Notes: generated by a model not told the origin, from the sequence alone. A stretch of 64,000 nucleotides of DNA from Petaurus breviceps papuanus (GCA_028583685.1 JAMXIF010000022.1:5312123-5376122); one strand, 5' to 3'; positions 40,490-51,195 are shown, numbered from the stretch's first letter. Program-made: numbers and translations.

Positions 40490-40745
40490 TAAGCAACTGG
40501 GTGGCACAGTGGATAGAATGCTAGGCCTGGAGTCAGGAAGACCTGCGTTCAAATATGACCTCAGACACTTACTAGCCTTGTGAGCCAGAGCAAGTCACTT
40601 AATCTGTCTGTCTCAGTTGCCTCAACTGAAAAATGGGAATAATTATAATGCCTACCTCCAAGGGCTGTTGTGAGGATCAAATATTTGTAAAGCACTTGGC
40701 ATAATGCCTGGTATATAGTAGGCAATTACTAAATGCTCATTCCTT
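40490..40745 (+). mobile_element. CORE-SINE with L2-type tail
   Basis: GCAACTGGGTGGCACAGTGG head, TTCAAATATGACC, 'gtctcagttgcctcaactg' CORE and L2-like tail 'gggctgttgtgaggatcaaat', 'gcctggtatatagtaggca'. Confidence 0.8.
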
Positions 40746-40839
40746 TCACTTCAGTATTATGTCCAGAACAGAGTGAACAACAATTCTGTCTGTTCCCAGT
40801 GGAACATAACGATCTAGTTCCAGTAGAGTTTATCTGTCC

Positions 40840-41450
40840 TTCATGCCTATGACATTTTCTCCCTCATCTCTACCTCCTGGAATCCCTGGCTTTTTTCAAA
40901 TCTCAGCTAAAATCCCATCTTCTGCAAGAACACTTTGTGTTTTAAAAACAAATGTTTAAAATTTGGTTTTTTACATGCAACTGGGAAATAAGATATACAG
41001 GTATTGGGGTATAGAAACCTATCTTGCCCTACTAGAAAGTTAGGGGGGTGAAGGGTGAGGATATAAGAGAGAACAGATTGGGGGAAGGGGTATTCAGTAG
41101 GCTTGCTATTTTGGGGTGGGGGATAGGGGAAAGACAGGGAGAGAAAAAAATTGTAACTCAAAATCTTGTGGAAATGAATGTTGAAAACTAAAAGTAAATA
41201 AATTTTTTTAAAAAGAAGACTTTGCCAATCTCTCTTAGTGTTAAAGCTTTCTCTCTGAGATTCTCCAATTTATCTTGATTATATCTTCCTTGTACATAGT
41301 TGTTTGTATATTGTCCCCCTCATTAGACTACAAGTTCTTGAAGAGAAGGGATTACTTTTTGCCTTTCTTTGAATCCCCAAATCTTAGCATCGTGCCTACA
41401 GGGCATATGTAAATGTTTAATAAATGCTTGTTGACTTGAACTGTTGAATT
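40840..41450 (+). mobile_element. L2 3' UTR, split by an L1 3' end
   Basis: Left part (40840-40936) 'ggaatccctggcttttttcaaatctcagctaaaatcccatcttctgcaagaa'. Right part (41216-41450) '..ctagactacaagttcttgaagagaaggg..', 'gtaaatgtttaataaatgcttg'. Confidence 0.75.
40937..41215 (+). mobile_element. 5'-truncated L1 3' UTR
   Basis: Same sequence class as 14280-14780: 'gcaactgggaaataag', 'ctatcttgccctacta', 'gggagagaa..', 'tcttgtggaaatgaatgttg' and an A-rich end. Flank AAGAACACTTTG / AAGAAGACTTTG. Confidence 0.85.
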
Positions 41451-41454
41451 CTTA

Positions 41455-42365
41455 AGAATTTCTTATGGTCTGGATTTGTAGTTCATGAAGTTGTCATCTG
41501 TTTACAATCTCTTGGGTGATGTTTGCCAGGCATCATGTAGGTACTAAATTTTTGTGGTCTACAGGGATGTGTTGCACAGTTTCTATTGTTTTCTTCAACA
41601 ATTTGCCCTCATCAATAAGTCCAGGCTTCTTAAGAATAACCTTTATGTAATTTCTGGTGGGGATGTCATGGTCCTGAATTGCCATCATAAACCCCTTGTT
41701 TTTATAAACAAATTGGCATGACTACCTTATTACTCTTCTTATTGTTAATTTTTTTACTACTATATCATTCTTCAAATCTTTTTCAATGAGGTCCAGATGG
41801 AAATGGCCCTGGAACAAATCACAATCCTGCTTTTATCCCTTTATAGTCAATTTTCTACTGCCTATTGTTCATATGGATAAAATAACTGCTTCTTTTCATT
41901 TGTATATTAGCATTAGGACGTGAGCTCAGCTTCAGTGGGCTCCCTGAAAGCATCCTTGGAACAACTCCAGTAGCAGAAAGGATGACAGGAAAGAGTTATA
42001 CCTTATTCTCTTCCTGCACGATTTTGATATCCTTGGATTTCCAGAATCTCTATACTTCAAAAGCTTTTGAATTCCATGTAGCATGGAGATTGTGAATATT
42101 TGAAATTGTCAGAAACATTGTTTTTAAGTTTTTATAAACCAATGTTTTACCCAGGCAATTGTGGGCAACAGTTTGGACTGTGATGATGATCTGATTCCCA
42201 GGCGATGTATTGGTTGGGTTTTCTGAGATTTTTTGTGTTCTGGATTTATAGGATGGAGACTAGCCATTGGCCAGTCCATGGAAGATAGTGTGCTTCTGAT
42301 GTAGAATTCCAGCCACCAGGTCAAGTCTTACTAGGTATTTGGTAGAAGTTAAATTTTTATGGCTC
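41455..42365 (-). mobile_element. LINE with restriction-like-endonuclease-type C-terminus, two partial copies
   Basis: Minus strand, high to low coordinate: near 42330 LVAGILHQKHTIFHGLA (RLE-LINE 'VAKIIHQxLAxxxGL'), near 42200 IIITVQTVAHNC ('xIITDRTVxHNRPD' just before the nuclease core), near 42030 PVILSATGVVPRMLSGSPLK (post-nuclease block). Then at 41690-41530 a second copy begins with FMMAIQDHDIPTRNYIKVIL and ETVQHIPVDHKNL, which lie upstream of the first set in the family order. So two copies stand in series, the second continuing at 40488. Reading frames are broken in many places. Clade is inferred (R4/Dong-like or related). Confidence 0.65.
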
Positions 42366-42411
42366 AAATGTCATGTGCTACATGGTATTCACAATTTCCT
42401 TGCATAATCTA

Positions 42412-42525
42412 GTCCAGGGTTTCTTAAACATTTTCCATTTGCGACTCCTTCAGTACTTCTTAAACTGTGGGTCATGACCCTATATGGGGTCTAGATTGAT
42501 TTCTGCCCAGGTTCCTTAATGATAG
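42412..42525. mobile_element. Non-autonomous hAT-like element, type B
   Basis: 'ccagggtttcttaaacattttccatttgcgactcc' and 'cttcttaaactgtgggtcatgaccctatatggggtc' are the two ends of the same MITE class as 11225-11325. Confidence 0.6.
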
Positions 42526-42534
42526 CCCTTCTAT

Positions 42535-42580
42535 AGTTTTTGGTGACAATAGCCCTTCTATAGTTTTTGGTGACAATGAC
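42535..42580. repeat. Short tandem duplication (30 bp)
   Basis: 'gatagcccttctatagtttttggtgacaat' is followed by 'agcccttctatagtttttggtgacaat' within 42520-42577. Confidence 0.9.
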
Positions 42581-42597
42581 CTGGCCCTGAATTATCA

Positions 42598-42750
42598 AGG
42601 AATCACAAAGCTATATCTGGAAGGGACCTCAGATGCCATCAAGTCCAACACCCTCATTTTACATTGGAGGAAACTAAGAACCAGAGAGGTTAAGGTTACA
42701 GAGGTAGTTAGCATACGGAGGCAGGATGTGAATTGAGGTCTTCTGACTTC
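42598..42750 (-). mobile_element. L3/MIR-like remnant
   Basis: 'gctatatctggaagggacctcagatgccatcaagtccaacaccctcattttac', 'ggaggaaactaagaacc'. Confidence 0.6.
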
Positions 42751-42785
42751 AAAGGTAGTGTGGATAGAGCCCTGGGTCTGGAGTC

Positions 42786-43616
42786 TGTAGCAGCAAGCAC
42801 CCCAGCATCCCCAGGGTGGCTGCTCACGCAGGTTCTTGGATCTGCTTTGATAAAGGAAAGCAACTCAAAATGGGTTAACAGGCTTACTTTAATCAGTTAG
42901 ACATATATCGTTTACCTTGTTCAGGAGAAAAAGGTCAGCACCCTGAACTTCAAAGTATACAGGCAGAATTGTCAAGACAGAAACAGATCAAGTAGACAGC
43001 TTTCCAAACTGTCCAACCATTACATCCATACCAAATCAACATTTGGGTTTTTTTTTAAGCAATCGGGGTTAAGTAACTTGCTCAAGGTTACAAGGCCAGT
43101 TATTTCTGGGTGTGGTGCTGAGTATCTGAGCCCAGATTTGATCCAGGTCATCCCGACACTGGAGCCGGTGCTCTTACTCGCTGAGCCACCTGGTTGCCCC
43201 TAAGTAATTGGGGTTAAGTAACTTGCTCAAAGTTACATGGCCCGGTGTTTCTGGGTGGGTGCTAAGTGTCTGAGCCCAGGATTCAATCTCCAGGTCTTCT
43301 CAACACTGGAGCTGGTGCTCTTACTCGCTGTGCTACCTGGCCACCCAACATCTGGGTTTTTCAAAGCCCGGAGGCTCTGGACAACGGCTTCCCATAATCC
43401 AGATCAAATCACAGAACACTTCTCAAAGTGAGCCCCAAAACAAAGCTACACATCAGGGCTTATATAGCCTTCTCCTGGCTCAGAGAATGTAACAACCTTA
43501 TTGACTCACTGGCCAATCAAGAAGTATCTACTGAAAAACAAGCCTCCCACCCCAGGCTCCAGGTGCACTTTAGCCTAGGGGCAGGGAAGATCTTTAAAAT
43601 TTACATTCCCATTACA
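42786..43616 (-). mobile_element. Solo LTR (fossil) carrying a dimeric SINE
   Basis: TGTAGCAGCAAGC ... CCCATTACA, with perfect 5-bp duplication GAGTC (42781-42785, 43617-43621). Same family as 51962 and 26855. Without the inserted SINE it is about 530 bp. Minus-strand TATATAAG near 43460 and ATTAAA near 42895 sit as U3 and R signals. No internal retroviral genes. Confidence 0.92.
43048..43345 (-). mobile_element. Dimeric tRNA-headed SINE
   Basis: Same two-monomer layout as 10152-10452. The monomer next to the T-run has 'ccagttatttctgggtgtggtgctgagtatctgagcc'; the distal one has 'cccggtgtttctgggtgggtgctaagtgtctgagcc'. These monomer-specific differences are shared with the other copy. Flanked by CAACATTTGGG / CAACATCTGGG. 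The sister LTR at 51962 lacks it and shows the empty site. Confidence 0.92.
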
Positions 43617-43824
43617 GAGTCAGGAAGACCTGAGTTTGAATCCAGCCTCAGATGCTTACTAACTGTGTGACCCTGGGCAAGTCACTTAACCCTGTTTGCT
43701 TCAGCTTCCTCATCTATAAAATGAGCTGGAAAAGGAAATGGCAAACTACTCTAGTATGTTTGCCAAGAAACCCCAAAAGAGGTCACAAAGAGTTGGACAT
43801 GATTAAAAAACACAACGGAATGCC

Positions 43825-44440
43825 AACAATTGGCCTCAGAGATGGTATGCTTTAGGTTGTATTGATCTTCCTCATTTGCCTTTTTTCATTCTGCTCTACT
43901 TCTCCCATTTTCCACTATCTTTCCAAAATCCTTGATAGTGACTCAGAATGCATTTCATTCTTTCAGTACTCTAAGACACACTTATCATTTCTCCCTATGT
44001 TTTTCCATTCTAAACATCCCAATTTCTTTCTACCGATCCTCATTTAACATCATTTCCAGTCTTTCTGCTGTGTTGGTCACCATCTTCTGAACAAAGCAAC
44101 TTGTCTATGGCCTTCCTAAAATGTGATTTGCATAATTTTGACAAAATACATTTATTGGGAGAACCAAAGAAGAGAGTTAACATATTATCACCTGGACATT
44201 GCACCTCTCTTCATGCAATCAAAATTTGTTTGAACTTTCTTGGCTCTCATCCCTAAGGTCTCCCTTCCTTTCATACATTCAACTTAAGAAGCACATAGTA
44301 ATTGCTTTAAAAAGTCATTCATTCAAACCCATGGTACTTTTTGTCTGTTCTCATCTGGCACTCATTATATTGTCTTATATTTAGAACTTATTTCCCCAAT
44401 TACATTGTAAAGCTCCTTCAGGGCAGAGACTGGAACCTCA
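43825..44440. other. L2-like 3' material, otherwise unrecognised
   Basis: 'cccccaattacattgtaaagctccttcagggcagagactgg' near 44390 is L2 3' UTR-like. The rest is not assigned. Confidence 0.4.
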
Positions 44441-44454
44441 TTAAAGAGTAAATG

Positions 44455-44680
44455 AATGAATCAATCAGCAAGCATTTATTAAACACCAACAATATACCAG
44501 GCACTGTGCATCTTCTTTCTGAGTCTCTCCTGATTGATCAATTTCCCCCCAAATCATTTGTCTTTATTTTGTATTAGCCTGTATTTAGTTGTCAATCTTT
44601 CAATTAGTCAAAAGCAGTTATGTGCCAGGAGGCATCTTGCTAGGTACTAGGGACACAAAGATGTTCTCATGTGGAGATAG
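44455..44680 (+). mobile_element. Repeat Y 5' fragments
   Basis: 'caatcagcaagcatttattaaacaccaacaatataccaggcactgtgc' and '..gtcaaaagcagttatgtgccaggaggcatcttgctaggtactaggg'. Confidence 0.5.
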
Positions 44681-44719
44681 TATCTATATCTATATTTGTA
44701 TTTATGTGTGTATATATGT

Positions 44720-44965
44720 GTGGAGGTAGCTAGTGATTCACTGTATAGAACACTGGGCCTAGAATCAAGAAGACCCAAGTTCAAATCTGGTCTCAAACTC
44801 TTACCTGGGCAGGTCACTTAATCTCTTATTAACTATAATCTGCCTTAAACCTCTGGAGAAAGAAATAACAAATCCCTCTTGTATCTTTGCCAAGAAAACC
44901 CCATGGGCAATACAGTCCACAGGGTCATAAAGAGTTGAATATGGCTTAATGACTGAACAACAATA
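44720..44965 (+). mobile_element. MAR1-type CORE-SINE
   Basis: GGAGGTAGCTAGTGATTCAC head, 'aagttcaaatctgg', tail 'gggtcataaagagttgaatatggcttaatgactgaacaacaa'. Confidence 0.8.
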
Positions 44966-45109
44966 TGTATATATGTGTATACAGACATAATACAATATAT
45001 ACACATACACACAAAATAAGTGCAAGGTTATTATTCTAAGAAGGGGCTCTAGTTGTTTTGGAGATCAGAAAAGACCATGAAAATGTGACACTCTTAGGTA
45101 GAGACGATC

Positions 45110-45200
45110 TCACTTTTATATTTGTTTCCCTAGGGCTTGGCATAATACCTGGAATGCAATGGTGCTCAATAAATGCTTTTTGATTGATTAATTAATCTTT
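45110..45200 (+). mobile_element. L2 3' terminus
   Basis: 'gggcttggcataatacctggaatgcaatggtgctcaataaatgc'. Confidence 0.6.
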
Positions 45201-45564
45201 AAATAGGGCATGGTCTCTGCTTGGACTACACCCAGCAGGGGACCTTACTAAGTAGGGTAGCATGGGGTGTTGGAGAGAGCTGACTTTGGGGTCAGGTTTT
45301 GGGCTCCAATCTTGACTCTCTCACTTCCTGGCATTATGATCCAGTTCTAAATCTATGATACTGTGATCCTAGGACATACCCAATACTCTCTGACTGAAGG
45401 GAAAGCCTGCATTATTGCCACTAACTCATTGGCTAGAATTGAAAGCCAGCTAAATTTGTCTCTTAAAGGGAGATTCATTAAAAACAACAACAATATTTTC
45501 CAGTTAATTCTGTGTGACTACAGGTGTTGGAATACCACAGCTATAAATATATGAAGTTGAGAGT

Positions 45565-45925
45565 CACTAAAGTGTAATGGATAGGCTCATGGTGGGTGTT
45601 AGCAGATTGCAACTTATTACTAAGGAAGAAATGCATATAGGATATGGTGTAAATGATGTCAATAGAGCAGCAAATGGCCAGGAAATAAAGTCAGACATCT
45701 GTGTGGCTAGCTGAAGGAAAACCTGTATGCTCCATTGATAAACATGCAACGTCAAGGGAATGAGACCCTAAGCACTTTGGGCAGACCCGGAAAGGAGGAT
45801 TTATGGGACGAGCACAGACCACAACAACTGAGGATGAAAAGTTATGGATAGGTTGCCTTTTGTATTGTAGAAGGAAGCATTCACATTGATGGGATCATAG
45901 ATCCACCAAATACCAGAGTTATTCA
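45565..45925 (+). mobile_element. Possible RTE-type LINE 3' fragment
   Basis: 'tgctccattgataaacatgcaacgtcaaggg' parallels the antisense sequence at 48160-48200. It is followed by 'gatttatgggacgagcacagaccacaac', and 'gcattcacattgatgggatcatagatccacc'. Assigned only loosely to RTE/BovB-like LINEs. Confidence 0.35.
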
Positions 45926-45929
45926 TTGG

Positions 45930-46560
45930 CACATCATCTTTCAGGACCTCAATTTCCTAATGATGCGGTTAAACTAAGAGCTCGGGAGGACCCTTACAGC
46001 TGTGACAATCCAAGATTCTCCTTGCTTAGAAGCAAGGTAAGAGGAGGTTTAGAAATCAAGAAAAATGAGGAGAGAGATACTATCAGAATATCAGGCAAAG
46101 GAGAAAGCTATGGAGGCAGGAGCCAGGAAAAATAATCCAAGCAGGCTCCAGGCTGTGGGGAGAGGGACAGAGTAGGCGATGAATCCAGGGCTCTCTCAGT
46201 ACAAGCTCATACATTCGTCTTGAGTAAATATGCGTCCAAGACTGTGGACAATTATTCAATTTCATTCACTTCTGTTGGATACAAATCTTGTTATAGGAAA
46301 TCAGCTCCCATTGACTATCTCCATCCTGTGTCCCAGGGAACTAAGACTTTAGTCTATTTATTCTACTGTATGTTGGGAAACAATGCTGGGGAAATATTTT
46401 GCAAGGATACAGTCAGTGCAGTATTTTAAACCATGAGAAAGGATTGTACTCAGGACACAGAAGAGAGGAATCACTACAAACTGCTTCCACATTTCAAGCC
46501 CCTATGATTTTATCAGGATGGGCCCTCTCCTCTACAAAGTTTGGGCCAGCTAAAAACGCT
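45930..46560. other. Non-coding stretch
   Basis: No repeat named, small frames only. Confidence 0.35.
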
Positions 46561-46564
46561 TTAT

Positions 46565-46805
46565 ATAAAATGTATATAATACTTTAAGGTTTGTAAATTT
46601 CTTTACAAATATTCATTTGATCTTTATGATAACCTTGAGAAGTAGATACTATTATTATCCCCATTTTACTGATGAGGAAACTGAGATGGATAAAGATTAA
46701 ATGACTTAGCCAGGGTAACATAGTCAGTAAAAGTTTGAGGCTGGATCTGGTCTCAGGTCTTCCTGACTCTAGGCCTAGTGCTCTATCCCCTAACTGCTAT
46801 GGTAC
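46565..46805 (-). mobile_element. MIR (antisense)
   Basis: 'gataaccttgagaagtagatactattattatcccc', 'gaggaaactgagatgg', 'gtcttcctgactctaggcctagtgctctatccc'. Confidence 0.8.
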
Positions 46806-46849
46806 TAACAGTCATCACCCTACAGCTACCTGATAAGCAGTCTTTAATC

Positions 46850-47203
46850 TACAGTTATCCCTTCCATATCACAACTTTCCCCATCGCGATTTTGATATAT
46901 CACAGGTTGGCATAAGAAATTCAACGAGAATTTTTGGGGAGTTTTGCAGAAGCTGCAGTGTGAAGGCTGGCAGACAACACAGAAAAAGTTTAGAAACTCA
47001 GAAATGCATAAAATATATGTATAGTACTGAATAATCTTAACCTAAATTTTACAATAAAATACTCTCAACACCCCATAAAGGAAAAAGAAAAAAATTCAGA
47101 CTTCTCTGGTAGGAAGAGAGGGCCAAAAAATTTTACAGATTTTCCACATCATGGGGGCTCCATGCCCCAAATCGCTGTGATGTGTAAGGGATAACTCTAT
47201 ACA
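46850..47203. mobile_element. Tigger/pogo-like MITE
   Basis: Termini ACAGTTATCCCTTCCATATCAC and 'gtgatgtgtaagggataact' are inverted repeats of about 20 bp, and TA lies at both outer edges. The inside is AT-rich and has no transposase frame. Confidence 0.7.
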
Positions 47204-47264
47204 CTTAGTCTGGTGCTTGACCTTTGTCAGTCTGGACTTTTAAGTCATGAGTCACCATGTCTCT

Positions 47265-47570
47265 AACAGTCATTTGCATGTTGTCTCCCCAATAAGACTG
47301 TGAATTGTCTTTTGCCTTTCTTTGTATGACTGGCCTTTAGCACACTGGCAGGAACATAATAGATTTTTAGTAAATGTTTAATGACTTCTGTAAGGCTTTT
47401 CCTGATCTCCCTAACTGCTGGTGCCCTCTCTCTTTAAACTACTTTGCATTTATTTTGTATTTATTATGTATATACCTATACGTGTGCATGTTGTCTCCCC
47501 CATGAGAATATAAGAACCTTGAAGGCAGGAACGCTTTCATTTTTGTCTTTGTAAAAAAATATTGTTGATT
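47265..47570 (+). mobile_element. L2 3' UTR fragments
   Basis: 'ccccaataagactgtgaattgtcttttgcctttc', 'gcaggaacataatagatttttagtaaatg', 'agaatataagaaccttgaaggcaggaacg'. Confidence 0.6.
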
Positions 47571-47734
47571 TATTGATTGCAGCATCTGCAATTTCTCCCC
47601 CAGTTGTTATAGATTTTGATGCCAATGGCATTCCTTCTATAATCTGTGGTTTTATTAAGTTACTTGAGGTTAAAGTTAAATGACTTGCCTATGGTCACAC
47701 AAGTAACTGAATCATCATTCCCCAGAATAAAATA

Positions 47735-47955
47735 TTAGCTAATAATAGCTCACATTTCTATGACCCTTTAAGGTTTTCAAAATGCTTTCCTCACAACAAC
47801 CCTGTGAGGTAGGGGACAAATACTATTATCCCTATGTGACAGAAGAGGAAACTGAGGCTCAGTGATACAGTGCTAACAAAAGCTAAAGGCAAAATAAGAA
47901 CTAGGTCTTTTCTGACTCAAGGCCCACCATTCTTTGTGTTATGCTACACAGCTTC
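47735..47955 (-). mobile_element. MIR (antisense)
   Basis: 'aatagctcacatttctatgaccctttaaggttt', 'caaccctgtgaggtagggg', 'aagaggaaactgaggctcagtgat'. Confidence 0.75.
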
Positions 47956-47959
47956 TCTC

Positions 47960-48770
47960 ATAACAGCAAAACTAATTCCTCCCAATACCCAAATGGATAT
48001 GTGATAACATTGATGTGGGCTTTCCCTTCCATGATGCAGATTTTGACCCATAAATGCCCATCCTATGTGATCCTTGTCTGTGTCCTGCCATAAACTGGAC
48101 ATTTGCAAAGCAGCTGGATAACATTCTAGTGGGTTTCCTTGTTTTTTTTCTTGACATTGAAAAGTTATCAGTGGAGCACATGGGTCAATCCTTTGGTTAT
48201 TCTTTGCTGTGACCATATGCCCAGTTCATATTCTTTTTCAAACATTCCTTTTATTTATAACATCTTTTACACCACTTCTTCATAATTCCTTGTTTGTAAT
48301 GTGTTACAGTCAGCTCACACTGCTATATGCCTTTGCATTGCTCTCTGGATGATATTAATTTTCAATTCTTCAGTAGTGTTCCAAGAATCACATCCCTATA
48401 ACAGCAAGAAGAATATTTGTAATAAAAAGATAGGATTTTGTTTCAGGAAATGCAGCCTGCTCTCCTTCTTTTGTCAGTTTTGGACTCAACTCATAGTCCA
48501 ATTGCAGTGTCCTTCCAAGACATTCTTTGGAGCCCAGCATACATAGGATTTAGAGCAATTAGATTTAGAACAAGATTTAGAAATCATCTATTCAATGACC
48601 CAGACTTTGACCCATCCATCCCAGCTCATTCTATGTGATTCTCACCTGTGTACTCCCATAAACTGACCTCAAGGCAGCCAGCTAGCATGCTAGTGGGTTT
48701 CCTTGGTTTCTCTTGACATTAAGGACATCAATGGAGCACATGAGCAAATTCATTGGTTACTCTTTCTTTC
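47960..48770 (-). mobile_element. RTE-like LINE C-terminal remnants, two copies
   Basis: Minus-strand peptide WNTTEELKINIIQRAMQRHI (near 48390) fits the RTE/BovB C-terminal block. Downstream lies WAYGHSKE-like and an R-rich GR/KPTRML stretch. The 3' segment occurs twice (48030-48210 and 48597-48775, about 75-80% alike: 'tagtgggtttccttg..', 'tcaatggagcacatg'). Many frame breaks. Clade is an inference. Confidence 0.45.
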
Positions 48771-48774
48771 TTTC

Positions 48775-48935
48775 ATCCCATTTTACACATGAAGAAATTA
48801 AGGGACAGAGAGGGGAAATGAATTGTTCAAGGTGTCATAAGTCTTAAGTGGCAGAGCTGAAATTTGAATCTAGGTCCTTTGATTTCAAATCTGGAGTTCT
48901 TTTCTGCTATTCCACTCAGCCTCTCTCTCCTGCTT
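48775..48935 (-). mobile_element. MIR fragment
   Basis: 'cattttacacatgaagaaattaagg', 'gaaatttgaatctaggtcc', 'ctgctattccactc'. Confidence 0.6.
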
Positions 48936-49099
48936 TGAATTAATTTGCAAGTGCTCCTGGCCTGCAAACAACTGTCAAATTCTAGCTTGGAGCTGCTCAG
49001 CTCCCTCAAGAAATATTGGGAAAGAATTTGTTCTGAATTCTGAGTAATGGTACCCAGGGGACATCCCATTTTATGCCCTCACAATAAAGCACCAGTGTA

Positions 49100-49300
49100 G
49101 TTCAAATGACACTGGATTTGAAGTTAGAAGAACAGGGCTCTAATTACAACTCTGTTATTTTCCACCTGGGTGATATGATCAAGCCACTCAACCTTTTGGG
49201 ACCTCAGTTTACTTGTCTATAAAACAAGAGAATTTAATTAAATAATATTCTTCCAACAATGTTCCTTCCAACTCTAAATTAATTTTCCTATGTATCAGGC
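49100..49300 (+). mobile_element. MIR/CORE-SINE remnant
   Basis: 'agttcaaatgacactggatttgaagttagaagaacagggctc', 'gggacctcagtttacttgtctataaaac'. Confidence 0.6.
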
Positions 49301-49339
49301 ATCCTAAGAGTACAGCCAAGTCATCAGCCTGAGGTACCA

Positions 49340-49905
49340 GCTTTCATAAAATTATACCTTCTCACAGTTGGAAGGAACTTTCAAAGTAATCTAGTCCAAC
49401 TCTTAATGAAGTAGGAATCCCCACTTCACCATCACTCAGTAGTGGTCATTTAGACTTTCTTGAATAGCACAAGAGACCAGGAAGCTCAGTCTCTAATAAG
49501 GCAGCCCATGACACTGTTGGACAGCTCTGACTGTTAGGATTAGCATGTCCTTATCAAGTCCAGATCTTCCTTCTAGTATCACCTGATGATTGTTGTTCAT
49601 ATATTTGAAGACAGAAATGATGTTTTCTTTCTAAAGACTTCTTTTCTAGAGGCTATATTCTTCAACTGTTTTTTCATGTGGCATGGTTTCCAGTCCCCTG
49701 GCCGTGCTGCCTGCTCTCCTCTGGACATAGTCTGATTGGTTGAGGTTCTTCCTAAAATGTAGGGCCCTGGAACACAGTACTCTTTGTGGGGTCTGACTAA
49801 AGCAGACTTTAATGGGACCATCACCTTCCTTGTACTAGACACTACAATTTCTTTCACGTAACCTAAGTTCAAATTAGTCCTTTCAACTGCCGGTAAAATG
49901 TTGAC
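49340..49905 (-). mobile_element. L3/CR1 LINE 3' region (antisense)
   Basis: 'cacagttggaaggaactttcaaagtaatctagtccaactc', 'gttggacagctctgactgttagga', 'aagtccagatcttccttctagta', 'cctctggacatagtctgattgg' are antisense L3 3' landmarks in order. Confidence 0.7.
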
Positions 49906-50019
49906 TCATATTGAAATTACAATCTACCAGCACCCCATTGTCTCCTCCCCAAAAGATATCTTCTTGTACCTGCGCCATTGGGTTTTTCCATCTGTGTTCC
50001 ATCCTGTACTTATGCGTTG

Positions 50020-50520
50020 GTCTTTTTTTTTTTTAACCCATTGTGCATATTATGCATAAGCTCAGAGGTAAAACCAGGAGCAATTGATAAGTTTCAAAGA
50101 GGCAAATTTAGTTTTAATATAAGGCATTCGTTCGTTCCTGGTGAGGTTTTTCTTTGTTCTGTAAACCTCTTTCAACATTAACAAGAAAAGTGTTGTGAAC
50201 CCTGAGGGTAATTTAATATAGACTCATGATACTCTTTTAGATGTATTCATTAAATGTCTACAGTAACTGTAATGACAGCTTTTGTCCAAAAAAGCTCAAA
50301 TTAAAATTTATGATATAATTATAATTATAAAGCACAAAATTTATTCTACCTATAATTATGGAAAGTCTAAATATACAATTATAAAACTCTAATTATAAAA
50401 TATTTGGGCAATTATTTACTGCTTAAAATTCCACTTAAGAATTGTTAGCAAGACCTACTTGGATATTTTTCATGGAAGTTATTCATGATCTACTAAATAG
50501 GAACCAACAATGTAAGGGAA
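50020..50520. other. AT-rich stretch, nothing recognised
   Basis: No repeat or gene named. (A/T)-rich with ATAATTAT motifs at 50310-50410. Confidence 0.4.
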
Positions 50521-50544
50521 AAAAATCCTAATTGAGCTATGAAA

Positions 50545-50735
50545 AGTAGAATGAATTGTTGCTTCAGGAAGTAGTGAGCTTCCCTTCACCGGAGGTCTTC
50601 AAACAATGACTGTCTAACCACTTGTTGGATGTGTTATAGAGGGGATTCATATAAGTATAAGGCTGGTACTTGATAAACTCTGAGGTGGCTGCCAACTCTG
50701 AAATTCTTTGATTCTCTGACTTCCATTTTAACAGT
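50545..50735 (+). mobile_element. L3/CR1 3' terminus (sense)
   Basis: 'ggaggtcttcaaacaatgactgtctaaccacttgttggatgtg', 'gaggggattc' and 'ccaactctgaaattctttgattctctga' are the CR1-type 3' end with its ATTCT(R)TG motif. Confidence 0.75.
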
Positions 50736-50739
50736 GTTG

Positions 50740-51190
50740 GCCACCATCTGAAGGAAAGTAACTGAGTCTGTTCTTGGCCTATATCCCAAGTAAGATTGAG
50801 TCTGAGCCCATTTCCTTTTGCATAGCAGCTATCCAGAGCCCTATCTTTTATTCCATTTGGTTCAATTTTATTGGAGGAGAAAAGCCCTTCAGTCAATATG
50901 TGTGTGGTCCCTACTCTATGGGGTACTTGGGAACCGATCAGAACAAGACCAAACAGTGCCTCTGTTTCCCTATTCATCTAGTGAGGAGATTAATTCCTGC
51001 CCTAAGTCATACTGTTATGTCATGACATTTACTAGCTGTGTGACCATGCAAAAGTTATTTAATCTTTCTCAGTTTTACTTTCCTCATCTCCAAAATGGCA
51101 ACAATTATACTTGTACTAACTAATTCATATGGGATAGTTCCCTGTTTACTTTAGAGTTTTGCGTAAATATTATTATGAAGATCAAAGAGC
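50740..51190. other. Non-coding stretch with MIR remnant
   Basis: 51030-51190 holds a weak sense MIR ('tagctgtgtgaccatgcaaaagttat'). An antisense 137-codon frame (50564-50977) overlaps the L3 end and is not a gene. Confidence 0.4.
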
Positions 51191-51195
51191 ATAAT

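Larger units (their letters stand above)
42752..43820 (+). mobile_element. MAR1-type SINE split by a solo LTR
   Basis: Left 42752-42785 ('ggtagtgtggatagagccctgggtctggagtc'), right 43617-43820 ('gagtcaggaagacctgagtttgaatcc', CORE, tail 'gaggtcacaaagagttggacatgatta'). The shared GAGTC is the LTR's target duplication. Confidence 0.88.

Noticed and set aside
50564-50977. 137-codon antisense frame
   Set aside because: Its C-terminal part is the complement of an L3/CR1 3' end and no domain is seen.
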